Source: Cryptomeria japonica
Lineage: Eukaryota; Streptophyta; Pinopsida; Cupressales; Cupressaceae
Reading direction: 5' to 3'
Assembly: GCF_030272615.1 (NCBI RefSeq)
Contig: NC_081409.1
Location: forward strand, 646,446,468 to 646,510,467
Length of the DNA: 64,000 bases
How positions within the stretch are numbered: position 1 is the stretch's first letter; each line of letters starts with the position of its first letter. Under the pieces are notes generated by a model. The model had not been told where the DNA came from. It was given only the letters and a program-made list of their open reading frames with translations, and ran no database searches. Below are positions 53,876 to 64,000 of this stretch, one piece after another. The translations under genes and the position numbers were made by a program.

Positions 53876-54900
53876 TGCTAGAATCCAAGAACACTGAGAG
53901 GGGGGTGAATCAATGTTCTACCGGTAATGCTAGTTTTGAACTTATTACTTATCAACCGGTTAATAGTAAATAAAATTAAAGTGCATATATCAAATAACAC
54001 ATAGAAAGGCAACACATTAACACCAAGATTTATACATGGAAAACCCTGCAAAGGGGAAAACCACGGTGGGGCTGATTCCCACAATATCTATATACTTGAT
54101 CAAGATATATAAATATTATATGAGAGGGTCTGCACATGCAAAAAGGCCAATTGCCTAGAGCTCACTACTCAAACACAAAATAAGAAGTCTCATTGATTTA
54201 CAAAATATTACAGTGTTTACAACTGAAAATGAACTTATTAATTGCATCTGACCATGCTGGATAAGTTCCAGTGAATGCTCTGATAACCTTCTCTATGTAC
54301 CGGTTTGTTGATGCTTTGTTCTGCTATCGATTATGCTGTGCACATAAAACTACACAAAAACGCTTGTAGTCGTTGACCAAAATAGTCACTGAAAATATTC
54401 ACAACCAATAATTTGCATTGCATCACAAATCTGATCTATCACTAAAGTGATCTTCTTAAATATCCTTCTATCTTTACCATGTCATCTTCAATAAGAAATA
54501 AAAACATGTTGGCTTCAATAAGAAATAAAAACATGTTGGCTGCCGGAACATAATAAAATCCAAACATAAATCCAATGACCATGTCCACCATCGCATGTTA
54601 CCACAAAATCCATGAAAAAATAATCGGATCAAAAGATTTCCTAATTGGGTCCTATCCATTACTGGGTTTCATATACATGTTACCGCGATCTGGACATGTT
54701 ATGGGGATCAAGAGTTAGCTGGGTATGAAGTGAATGTCGGTGTCGGTGCCAGTGTACAGCAATGCGAATACCAATACCGGTTAAGTGCAATGAATGCTGG
54801 TTAACTAACCAATGAAATCATTTACCCCGAGATGAGGAGTTGCCATCAATGACAACCTAACATGCCATTAACCTTGTCGGATGAGTGTCAATTGCCAACA
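53876..54900 (-). repeat. Element G 5' LTR (1025 bp)
   Basis: Plus strand TGCTAGAATCCAAGAACAC...AATTGCCAACA. It holds 'gagaggggggtgaatcaatg' (53897-53916), 'ggggaaaaccacggtgggg' (54053-54071), a 33-bp tandem duplication 'ggcttcaataagaaataaaa...' (about 54480-54540), and the U3 dyad 'tgccatcaatgacaac' (54841-54856). Related to the H LTR at 61919. Confidence 0.9.
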
Positions 54901-56694
54901 AATCAAATTTCTTTATATATGAGATCCTAGTTCAATTTACCAATTAGGCTGACCTCCAATAGACATAGAGAGCCACCAATTTCATTTCCCACTAGACAGA
55001 TAGGTCACATCCTCCACTTGAAAAATGGGCCCCATTGAGGGGGACCAAGCACTAGCATGTTGGTCCTCTTTAATTAGGGACTAAGTTTAAGGGCCAGAGA
55101 CGAGGACATCCCTCCAGAGAATCATTTGGTAGGTGTATATGGTATAAAAACTAGAGTTAAGGCAATGAATGAACCTAGATAGGAGATGAGAGGAAAATAG
55201 GATAAAGCAGGTGCACAACAAGAGGTGTAAATTGGACAGGTGACAATTTACGACACTACAGATAGTAATTAGCATAAACACTAAGCTATAGAATAGATAT
55301 GTAGTCTCAAAGTACAAATCTAGAAATGAAAATTGTAGAGAAACATGTGTCTATAATTTGAGCCTAAAATTGATTTACTATATGACTAGGAGTCCTAGTC
55401 TTGAAGGTGTCTAATACCGATAGAAAAAATTGATTTAGAATTAGGATGTCGCTCATAATCTCTCCGACAAATTTTATTAAAAAAGTGTCAGACACTGGCA
55501 ACAATTCCCACTATTTAGGGTTTTCTGCTTCTTCAATGTCTAAATCTTGTTTCCTCAGTCTACACTTTTCAAACCTATACTCCATCTCTACTACACCTGA
55601 AACCTTGTCCATCATATTTTTCCAAACAAAGAACCTCAATGTATTGTGGAATAGGCAATGAAAAATGTAATGAAAAGTGGGCTAGCAATAGACTATGTAG
55701 GAATTGTGGATTTGGATTGGGTTATTGAGGATAATTGTTGTTGTAAAGATGAAACATTTTGAATCACAAGGTTTTGGTAGATTTAGTGGATGAATTGGAT
55801 AGATAAATAATAGATTGAGATGGAGAATTTCAATGGGTAGTGTGATAGATAGGTGAAGCATTGTGGTACATAGGTATAGGAGATGCTTGTGAAACAAATG
55901 GAAGATTGGTTGAAAGTGATTTGTCGGAATATTGACTGATAATATTCTTCCAACTACAAACGGAGTACCCATTGACCACACCTCTGAATATCCACAAACT
56001 TTGCAATTATATTATCTTCCTATAATGCGGTGAAGATAGGGCATTCACTAGTTTAGTTATGTAAAAAATGAATAAGCCTATTTGTAGAACTCAATTACAT
56101 TAAAGGGAGATGATATCAATTGATTTAGTTTGAAAGAATAAATGTTGATTGATTCCTATTTCTCTTTTTGTGAGAGTTGAAAATGAGCTATAGAAATATG
56201 GAAACTGAATGCTAGATCTAGGGGTAATGGTGTAAAATTGATATAAATTAAATGGGTAGTTTCAGAAGTGATATGTAGACATAAACACAAATCTCAAATA
56301 AGGAAGTTGAAAAGAAGCCGTGTCTGGAATTTGATCCTGAAAGTGCAGGACATTGATGCTTCGAGCGACCGTATCCTCAGGATGTTAGATGCAAATGGCC
56401 GATTTATTTTTGGGATTATAATGCAACCCTAACGATTCTCCTAAATACTCACCAAAACTTTGTCAGACATAGTCTTTGGAGTGACCTTGTCCTCCACCTT
56501 TCGCTCCTTCAAAAGTTGGGTCTAATTGTCTTTGTATACTCTACTTGATTTTAAAATCATAGCTTTTGAATTTATAACCTGCACATGCAAAAGAGAGAAA
56601 TGTGTTGTGGATAGGGGTTTGCCTAGGTCAAGTCCTAGGATTGGAATTAATCCTTGAATTGAATTGGAATAATAAAGTTAAATGATGAATGATA
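54901..56694. other. Gene-free stretch
   Basis: No LTR end, exon or RNA gene recognised. Short frames at 55446-55661 (+) and 55682-55981 (-) show no family features and biased composition. Possibly non-repetitive spacer or very old element debris. Confidence 0.5.
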
Positions 56695-56765
56695 TGTTGA
56701 ACACTACTGGAAGTTGAGGGAGGGGAGGGTAAATCAATATTCACAAAAAGTTGAACATATTAAGT
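56695..56765 (-). repeat. Possible LTR end remnant left of K
   Basis: 'tgttgaacactactgg' followed by a G-rich tract and 'taaatcaatattcac' mimics the plus-strand start of minus-orientation LTRs here (tgttgaacactgagagggggtgaatca type). The match fades after about 70 bases and no partner was found. Confidence 0.35.
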
Positions 56766-57185
56766 TATCTTGTTTTATTTTGGCGAAAGGCATGGCAGGC
56801 TATATATATTATATAAAATAAAATGTTTACATATTTAAAAAATCCAGGTTAATAAAGTTAACGTGGATCATACAAAATAACAAAAATCCAGCCAACTACC
56901 CCTGAAATTACTACTCTGAAGATCACCCATGCATATGATACTAATTTATACAGACTATAATAGACATATTACTTACTTAAATCTATTATGACATATATCA
57001 AAGAAAAAAACTAGAAGAATCCATAATCAAAGCAATAAACCCCTATCAAAATGCTCAATTATCTACTAGCATCAACAAATAATTGTTGTATGTCCTTTCT
57101 TTCTCTAGCGTACTCATAGCATCCTTGAGTACACCTCTTATTGTACTTTCTTTGCATCAACTAATAACTCGAGAAACATGGACAG

Positions 57186-58375
57186 TCACAATTTCATAGC
57201 ATCCTTGAGTCCACAAAATAGTTCTACATAATCTTCTCTCTGTTTCTGCCTCATACACAACAAGGAATGAAGATCTCGAGCCTTAGACCTAATTGCACCA
57301 TTAGTATCTTTATAAGTATTAAAGCACAAGGATAGCTCCATAAGTTGAGACCCAATGGAGTCTATTTCATCTTTGAATTTTTTTGTAGCCGTAGGCCACC
57401 TTAGACAATACTTGTATAATTGGGATGCATGGTCCATCATCTTTTTAAAATTAACCAAATTCAACTTGAGATCATGATGTGCCTTCAGACACCTCCTACT
57501 CATCTTTTTTGATACATTTTCTTCAGTGCAGGGTTGACTGGATTCACTATCGTTATCAACAATAGTAGCCATTTTTTCAATCAATAGTCTTATCAATACC
57601 TCTAGAAGAACATCAAGAACATTTAAAGGAACAAGATTGTTCCAAAGCAAAAATGTAATACATGCATGTTCAATAATGTCTTGATCATAACATAGAGCAA
57701 TGACATATAACTCATCAAATCTTTTCAAACCATAAGGCTTCGCAAGCATATCAAGAAATCTCTTTTCACCAAATGAGCCTTCTTCAGAAGAGGTAGGGGA
57801 AGCAATCACCAACTTCCTAACTGAATCACTCTTTTGCACACACGTCATTTCCAACTTCTCTTCATGACTGTCAACATTAACAGTTTCTATAGATTTCTTT
57901 GATATCCATTTTCTTTTCGACACCTTAGAAGTAGAAGCAGATTCTTCCTCAGATGATGTATTCAGTTTCTTGCCTTTTGGTACCAATTTATTCTTGCTAG
58001 ACCTCTTTCTAGCACATTATCTCATAACCTTTTCATAAGTTTCAAATCTTTCTACATTTACAGCTCTAGGGATCTTAAGAATTATTTCCATAATGTCCAT
58101 ACATTTATCTTCAGATACTTCATAAGGAAGCTTATCTACACATGAAGTTCTAGGAATAAAAACCTGAATAAAATAGTTGTCCTTATTCACTAGAAAAGTA
58201 ACATCATCTTTGTCACTGTCAACAATATTCAGAGGAATTTAATTCTTCATAATCAATTCTTTCCGAATATCTGAGAAGAACTTATGACAAGAAACATGAC
58301 AACTATCGAAATTATCCAAGTAACCTCTAATTTGAGCACTTATCAGAACATCTCTTCTCCAAGCAATATTATTCA
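57186..58375 (-). pseudogene. Element K: ORF2 C-terminal fragment
   Basis: On the minus strand, a nearly open frame of about 390 codons with stops near 58018 and 58240. Right part: NKDNYFIQVFIPRTSCVDKL, PYEVSEDKC (compare E: DETWMEVVLPRTI...GYEVD). Then a lysine/serine-rich, nuclear-signal-like region (SKRKWISKK), FLDMLAKPYGLKRFDELYVI, and a C-terminal helical, coiled-coil-like part (FKDEIDSIGSQLMELSLCFN, MRQKQREDYVELF). The domain order equals the second half of E ORF2, which is my reason for the call; similarity is weak residue by residue. No ATG start is apparent; the N-terminal FLWLD half is missing, replaced at about 58380 by a Copia fragment. Confidence 0.6.
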
Positions 58376-58465
58376 ATCAAGGTAAAGCATTTAGAAAGTA
58401 AAATACTAAATATACAATAAGTGAACCATACTGGAATGGGTATAATTTAGTCTTTGTCAGTCTTT

Positions 58466-58960
58466 TGTGAGAATCATGGGATAAGAAGATACTTGTCTGC
58501 TCCTAGGACACCTCAGCAGAATGTTGTAGTTGAAAGGATGAACAAGACAATTCAAGAGATTGGCAAAACAATGATGAATCAATCAAGCTTACCATAAATC
58601 TACTAGAATGAAGCAGTATACACTCTTAACAGAGTATAGATTAGAAGGAATCATGGGAAGACATCTTATTAACTCTCGTATGGAAGGCCCATGTACAAAA
58701 TATTTCAGAGTATTTGGAAGTAAATGCTATATATATAGAGATGAAAATTTTTTAGGAAACTTTGATATAACAGCTGATGAAGGTATTTTTCTAGGCTACT
58801 CTACTAAAAGAAAAGCTTACATATGTTATAACAAAAGACTGAGAAGAATTATTGAAACCACAAATGTGAAAGTTGATGAAAACACTTAAAAGGACATAGT
58901 TGTAGAGATAGGATATGATTCTGACGAGTCTACTGGAAAACCAAAAGAAAAAGAGGCGTA
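58466..58960 (+). pseudogene. Element L: Copia integrase C-terminal fragment
   Basis: Contains HGIRRYLSAPRTPQQN, VVERMNKTIQE, a stop in the 'LP*IYWNEAVYTLNRV' region, a frameshift near 58680, then YFRVFGSKCYIYRDENF...EGIFLGYSTKRKAYICYN and RRIIETTNVKVDENT (58608-58889). This is the end of the Copia integrase core and its C-terminal domain. No other part of the element is adjacent. Confidence 0.88.
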
Positions 58961-58973
58961 GGATGATACCAAT

Positions 58974-61100
58974 TGATGAAATAGCTCTGAAATAGGGAAG
59001 ACAACTCAGGAGGGGTGAATCAGTTGTCACCAAAATTGATGCAGGAGCATCCTCGGTTCTTGGCAATCTTGCATCAACCAAAAATATTTCCTTTATGTTT
59101 TGCTTTTTGTTTTGCAGTTTCAACATTTCATTTTCCATTTTCTAGCATTGGCTCACTGGATCCCAAGGAGTTGGATTTTTGCTTCAGGAATTGATCATAC
59201 ACCTTATTCCCAAACCGCTGAGCATTTGGATCATTTTTCGGCAAGTTATCGCTACCGGTTTTCGAGACAGTTTTCTGGTATCGGTTGCTTGGACCTATTT
59301 GCATGTGTAATCTATTGGAATCTACCGGATCCCTTCTGTAGCTTGCGAAGCCTTGAGCGTTGATTTTGATGTTCCTTGGCGTGTGGCCAAGCTTCTCTTT
59401 CATCTACATTTCAGCCTTTGGATTTTTCAGAGGAATTTCTTTGGTGGAGGCTGACCTTGTTGTTTTTACACGTTTGGTCTTGTTCTTCAGCATTTGATCC
59501 TTTTTGGGCCAACCAGATCCCCTTGGATTGTATAAATCATTGTAATTGAGCATTAGATTAGGGAAAAGTTAAGATATAGAACATAGAAGGTGGATCTAAA
59601 GATTTGAGGTTCCAGTAGTGACCTGTTCTATAATTAGGCATGTTTTAGCAGGCCAGTGAGCCAGTTCTTTAACCGGTTGATTGCAATCATTTTTCATGAT
59701 ATAATACATTCTATTTTGCGTTGCCTCCATCATATCTGTTTGTTTTCATTTTTTTACTCTTTCTGACCAATTCGAATTGATCTCTTGGAGATCTCTCATA
59801 ACTGGTGACTGCACCAAAAACCTACAACTTGAACTTAATCTCAAATATAATGATTAAGCATGAAATCATAAATCAGCAACACATCAAGAACACACATAAC
59901 ACAAAGATTTTTGACGTGGAAAACCCATTCAAGGGAAAAACCATGGTGTGAACACACCCACAATAAGATTATACTCTATTAAAAGTATAGAAATATTACA
60001 ATGGAGAATGCACATGCATTTAGGCACACTGCCTAGATCTAACTACTCAAAAACAACATGGGTTACAAACCATGGAACACTCACTGCCTTACCAAAATAT
60101 TTGGATTACATCTGAAAGTAATGAACTGGAAAATAACATCTCCTTAATGCTTGGTTTCAATTCCGGTTAAGCACATAACAACTTTCTCTTCTTCACACTT
60201 CTTCTCTACTTCTGAAAGATCAATACAATATTTGCTCACTCTCATCCACAACCACACAAGATTATTACATTTATTTATACATAACATCAACCTTCAAAAG
60301 ATCATCAAGGTCAGCTCAACACACATAAAGTAATTACAATGATATAGTAGTTGATCAGATATAAATTATCACACGAGGACCAAAAAAATGGCAGCTAATA
60401 CATAGCATGGACCTAAATCATCACCTCAAACGCGCTAGAACTCCAAAAATTATGCATCGAACATCTGCAACACGCTACAATCATTCGGTCAGCCAAAAAC
60501 ATGAAGATCACTAACGCACTGGAGAAAAATCGTCAATCACGAGCTCAATGATTAATGCAGACCACCAACACAAAAACACACGATCCAAAAACATGCACAA
60601 GAATCATGAATTACCATAGCAACATCTGCACAAACACAAATTACTAGAATCACATCATCATTATACAGAACCTGAAGAACACTAACTACAATGATTTTCA
60701 ACCTCGAAAAATCACTTACAGACCTCCAAACCACAAACCACTTGAATTGAAGATACACATAAACGTCCCAAGCATTCCTGTAGATCCACAGATCAAGATA
60801 TTACAATGCAGAGCAATGCAGATCAAAAAATTGAACACTCTCATTAGTGAACAACTGAGAAACCAACCATGACACAGATATCCATCTTATTCAAATCTTC
60901 ATGCGAACCTCTAAAACCTGAACTGAATCAACTACAAACAACCATGTACAAACCCTTTAATTAGCAAACTTTGATCATCACCATACTGAACAAACTAACT
61001 CGCTGAAATTCATTGTATCACTGTCACAGACAGAGAAATATGTTGACATCAATGACAACACATCTCTTAGATATCTCTCAAGCACAACATACTACCAACA
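58974..61100 (-). repeat. Element N LTR (about 1350 bp own sequence), interrupted
   Basis: Plus strand TGATGAAATAGCTC...TACCAACA. It is distantly similar to the B LTR: 'gacgtggaaaac', 'gggaaaaaccatggtg' (59933-59948), 'cacactgcctaga', U3 dyad ttgacatcaatgacaa (about 61034-61049). A PPT lies on its right, making it the 3' LTR of a minus element. A PBS-like 'gatgataccaat' lies on its left (58962-58973). Interrupted at 59037-59813. Confidence 0.8.
59037..59813 (+). repeat. Probable solo LTR of a different family inside the N LTR
   Basis: Sequence unlike the surrounding LTR, TGATGCAGGAGC...GGTGACTGCA, about 777 bp, flanked by ccaaaa (59030-59035, then an extra t) and ccaaaa (59814-59819). 'ttgtataaatcattgtaattg' (59528-59548) resembles the R region of plant Gypsy LTRs. 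It lacks the 'gattcaccccc' and 'gtggtttttccc' modules of the Copia-type LTRs. Orientation inferred from TG...CA and the TATA-like sequence. Confidence 0.55.
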
Positions 61101-61124
61101 ATATCCCCCTTTGACATTGATGGC
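61101..61124 (-). promoter_or_regulatory. Element N polypurine tract
   Basis: The minus strand reads gccatcaatgtcaaagggggatat immediately before the LTR start TGTTGGTAG. The junction arms here (CAATGTCAA against TTGGTAGTA) pair only weakly. Further right lie extra tracts near 61196-61203 and 61226-61236. Confidence 0.8.
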
Positions 61125-61383
61125 AACATATGATGTGAAAAGCAATCAATGACAAAGAAAAAGGAGATCTCTCTCCCAAATTTATTATGACACATTCTCC
61201 CCCTTAGGGTTTTTCACATGACTCTCTTCCCCTTTGACATCAATGCTAAAGGAACATATTTGCAATCAAAACCACAAAGCTGACTTATTGACTACTCTCG
61301 GGATGAGTAGTAGCCTCCACCCATCAATTTGGATCACAAGATATGATTGTGAAATGCATCAGACTGATGCATACCAATGCATC

Positions 61384-61918
61384 TTAGTTCTGGTCAGGAA
61401 GGGCAATCACCTCTAGCTTCTCTCTAAGATACTCAAAAGTATCTTTAAGCAAAGGCTTCATGAAAATATTTGCAATCTATTCCTTTCTAGGTACATACTC
61501 CAATCTGACTTCTTTCTCATTTACCTTATCTCTCAAAAGTGAAACTTGATTGATATATGCTTAGTCTTTGAAGGCAACACCAAATTCTTATAAATGTTAA
61601 TTGCACTTGAATTGTCACAATAGATAGCAATAGGCTCATCATACACTACTCTGATATCTTTGAATATTTGTTTCATCCATACCACCCGAGGACAGTTGTT
61701 AGTAGCAACAATATACTCTTCCTCTGCAGTAGATAGAGAAATCAAATTCTTCTTTTTACTCAACTATGAAACCAATCTCTTTCCCAAGAAAAAAGCACCA
61801 CCACTAGTACTCTTCCGTTCATCCACATCTCTTGCCCAATCAACATTACTAAAAGCACACAAAGTAAAATCATCATCATTAGGATACCATAGACCGAAGA
61901 CTAATCAAAGCATATATA
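61384..61918 (-). pseudogene. Element N RNase H (end of Copia pol)
   Basis: Minus-strand motifs: LWYPNDDDFTLCAFSNVDWA, RDVDERKSTSGGAFFLGK, SKKKNLISLSTAEEEYIVAT, IYCDNSSAINIYKNLVLPSK, then the usual end TFEYLREKLEV...LPDQN with a stop at 61384. The rest of pol is missing because element H begins at 61919; it may continue beyond H, outside the window. Stops near 61769 and 61480 break the frame. Confidence 0.9.
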
Positions 61919-62783
61919 TGTTGGCAATTGACACTCATCTAGGATCATGGTGTTGTCATTGATGGCAACACACATCATTTTGGGTTGGATACTTATCCCC
62001 TATCCTCCGGTATTCAAGGAAACCGGAAAGCAAGAGAAACCGACAAACTAGGAACCGGTATTTAGAGAACAACATATAAGATTGATCTGGCAAAGGTTTT
62101 AGCCACAATGGTCACAAAGATTAATGTTTATATTTTTGTCTAGGCCAAGATAAGGAATGAATGTTTATGTATGTAAAGGGTATATAAGTCAGTCTGACTA
62201 AGTCATTTTGTGATATATATGCAATAGGATTTGTGTAATTCTGTGTGAGATATTGATCGATAGAATGTGAATGTAATGATCTTTAGTCAGTCTTGGTTAT
62301 TTGTCAAGAGGATTGGGAAGTGAACAAGGTTACCGGTAAGGAAGGAGATAGTGTTAACTGGTACAGACAGTACTTAAACCGAAACTCATCCAGCATATCA
62401 AATGCACACTCAGAGTTCAAAATTTTGTTTGTAATTTAGTATTTTATCTGTAGTCAGTGAGGCTCCTTTGTGATGAGCAGTGTGCTCTAGGCAGTGTGCC
62501 TTCCTGCATGTGCAGGCCCCTTTTTTATGTAATATTTATTCAACTGGCCAGTGGATAGATATTGTGGGTCACAAATCCCACCGTGGTTTTTTCTCTTTGA
62601 AGTTTTCCATGTATAAATCTGTGGTGTTATGGTGTTGATCTTTGTGGTTACTTTGTTCTTCATTATATTTTGTTTATATGCATACCGGTTGTTAATTGGT
62701 AAAGTATCTAAAGGAATTAAATTCTTAATTACCAGTAGAACACTGATTCAACCCCCTGCTCTCAGTGTTCTTGGATTCCAACA
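61919..62783 (+). repeat. Element H 5' LTR (865 bp)
   Basis: TGTTGGCAATTGACACTCATC...TTGGATTCCAACA. U3 dyad ttgtcattgatggcaa (61953-61968), TATA-like box (62181), 'cccaccgtggttttttctc' (62578-62596), and 'gattcaaccccctgctctcag' (62744-62764). The start and end match the G LTR in reverse. Confidence 0.9.
62181..62188 (+). promoter_or_regulatory. TATA-like box in the H LTR
   Basis: 'tatataag' after 'gtaaaggg', about 600 bases before the LTR end. Plausible U3 promoter by position; not otherwise supported. Confidence 0.45.
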
Positions 62784-62797
62784 ATTGGTATCAGAGC
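62784..62797 (+). promoter_or_regulatory. Element H primer-binding site
   Basis: 'attggtatcagagc' directly after the LTR; perfect standard site. Confidence 0.92.
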
Positions 62798-62851
62798 TTG
62801 GTACCTCAGAATAAGTCTAATATCTTGAGGAGGATCCTGCATCCAGAATCC

Positions 62852-64000
62852 ATGGAGATGGGTTTGAGGAAAGAATTTGAAATTGCACTTGAAGACTATG
62901 ATTCTGAAAGATTGAAGAACATGAAGCTGGAAGATGAGCTGAATTCTAGTAAAGATGAGCTCAGATCTGCAAAAGAATTCATCCTTACTCTGCAAGAGAG
63001 GTTGTCATCTGCACAAGCCAAAAGGAAAGAATGTTGTGATCAATTACAAAATCAGGATGACAAAGAGAAGAATGCTTTAAAGGAACTATGTCAAAAGTAG
63101 AGTCGGGAAAATAGTGTCATGAAGAATGAGATGCAAACCCTAACCATCAGGATGTCCAAGGAGATTAAAGACAGGAAGAAGAATGAAGAAAATCTTGCCA
63201 AATCTCTGAAAGATAGATATGAAGGATGCATTAGGTTGGCACATGAGAATGATATATTGAGAACTAAATTAGTACAATCTCAAAACAATGAGCAAGAGTT
63301 GGAGAGAATGATGATAGTTCTAAGAAGTGATCTAGATGTCGCAAATGAGTACAAAGAAAAGTTCAAGGTCAGTTCTACAAAGCTTGATGAATTATTGTAG
63401 AATTAAAGGGATATTGGAGACACTAGAGGTCTTGGATTTGAGCATGGAGAAAGCTCTGGTACTGCAAATCAGGAGAATCCACCAAACAACCGAAATCAGA
63501 AATCACCAGTAAGGCAACCCAATGTACATAAATTTAATGGTAGATGCTTTGTTTGAAATTAGTTTGGTCATATGGCAAGTCAATGCAGAAATAGAGTCAA
63601 TCAAAATAATAATTCAGGTACCGTTCAATGTTTCAATTGCAAGAAGTATGGTCATAGGACAGCATATTGTAGAATGAATATGAAATGTCATGCATGTGGA
63701 AAGTTTGGGCATATGGCTAATGAATGTACATCAAGAAATGGTCAAGGTAACAACAAGGCAATTCAGAAGAACAATGTTACTTGTTATGCATGCAACAAAA
63801 TAAGGCATATTGCTAAATTTTGCAGAAGCAAGAACCCACTGATAGGAAATGATGAGAAGGGAAAGCAAAAGGTTGATGATATTTGAAAGGAGAATGAGAA
63901 GAAATGGATTAGAAAGTCTGAGGATCAATCGGCTAAAGCCAATACCCTGGTTACTCAATCGACAGAGCAGAATGTTCTTGAACTGGCAGGAGACTCATCC
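62852..64000 (+). pseudogene. Element H gag-like coiled-coil/zinc-knuckle protein (partial)
   Basis: Start ATG at 62852 (MEMGLRKEFEIALEDYDSER), chosen because the upstream ATG at 62765 lies in the LTR. Heptad-rich helix (SSKDELRSAKEFILTLQERL; ENDILRTKLVQSQNNEQELE) to 63400, with a stop near 63098. Linker NQKSPVRQPNVHKFNGRCFV, then knuckles: a broken first (two stops, FGHMASQC), CFNCKKYGHRTAYC (about 63630-63672), CHACGKFGHMANEC (about 63689-63730) and CYACNKIRHIAKFC (Gly to Arg, about 63782-63825). Few breaks compared with the others, so H is probably one of the younger members. Continues past the window end. Confidence 0.87.

Larger units (their letters stand above)
51299..54900 (-). mobile_element. 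Non-autonomous element G (gag + ORF2), 3' truncated
   Basis: 5' LTR at the right (53876-54900), PBS, gag (53807-52740), spacer, ORF2 (52328-51299), cut by the end of F. Same plan as E and J, without pol motifs. Its LTR starts TGTTGGCAATTGACACTCATC (minus strand), the same family as H. No 3' LTR seen in the window. Confidence 0.85.
61919..64000 (+). mobile_element. Element H, 5' part (gag type as G), runs off the window
   Basis: 5' LTR 61919-62783, standard PBS, and gag (62852 onward). Inserted into N pol; the left flank atata (61914-61918) should reappear after its 3' LTR outside this window. LTR and gag are the G family, so an ORF2 rather than pol is expected downstream. Confidence 0.88.

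Noticed and set aside
55446-55981. Two overlapping small frames (71 and 99 codons) as candidate genes
   Set aside because: Compositionally biased, no start context, domains or splice evidence.

Overview
The window looks like plant nuclear DNA, most probably from a gymnosperm or conifer-like genome. It is AT-rich and almost entirely built of nested LTR retrotransposons. The only host-gene piece I can support is one MADS-box first exon (27926-28107, + strand). There is no bacterial-style gene organisation, CRISPR array, rRNA or tRNA gene. Element letters below are mine.

Layout. (1) 302-21303: Copia element B (+). Its 5' LTR is split by Copia element A (-, 321-8002, target-site duplication GTTGC) and its 3' untranslated region is split by Copia element C (+, 13545-19777, duplication AGATT). 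(2) 22680-25660: an old Copia remnant D (-), cut by a B-family solo LTR (23615-24978, duplication GATTA). (3) 25661-30303: non-repetitive DNA with a local duplication, the MADS exon, and a three-copy tandem repeat just inside its intron. (4) 30304-36830: element E (-, duplication TTGAA), with LTRs, primer-binding site (PBS), polypurine tract (PPT) and gag, but no polymerase. A different long reading frame, here called ORF2, sits where pol should be. (5) 37020-38490: tandem repeats of about 620 bp. (6) 40324-54900: J (+, gag and ORF2), F (+, gag only, 2.4-kb LTR) and G (-, gag and ORF2), with two more LTR insertions. (7) 56695-64000: an ORF2 fragment K, a Copia integrase fragment L, a Copia end N (-), and element H (+), which runs off the window.

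How they fit together. A, B, C, D, L and N are decayed Ty1/Copia elements with recognisable protease, integrase, reverse transcriptase and RNase H. E, J, G, H and F keep Copia-type signals (PBS like TGGTATCAGAGC, complementary to initiator tRNA-Met in plant Copia elements; 5-bp duplications where measurable) and a coiled-coil gag with CCHC zinc knuckles, but no pol. E, J, G and K share ORF2, about 1,100 codons when full. These look like non-autonomous elements that would depend on a Copia partner. Across families the PPT sits in the 12-nt loop of a conserved hairpin over the PPT/LTR junction, and LTR starts share a near-palindrome TTGTCATTGATGNCAA. The pol-less ORF2 family and these shared signals are the best candidates for something undescribed.

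Limits: homology was judged by eye from motifs. All retroelement frames carry stops or frameshifts, so they are entered as pseudogenes. Boundaries given by matching LTR ends and duplications are precise; pseudogene edges are approximate.
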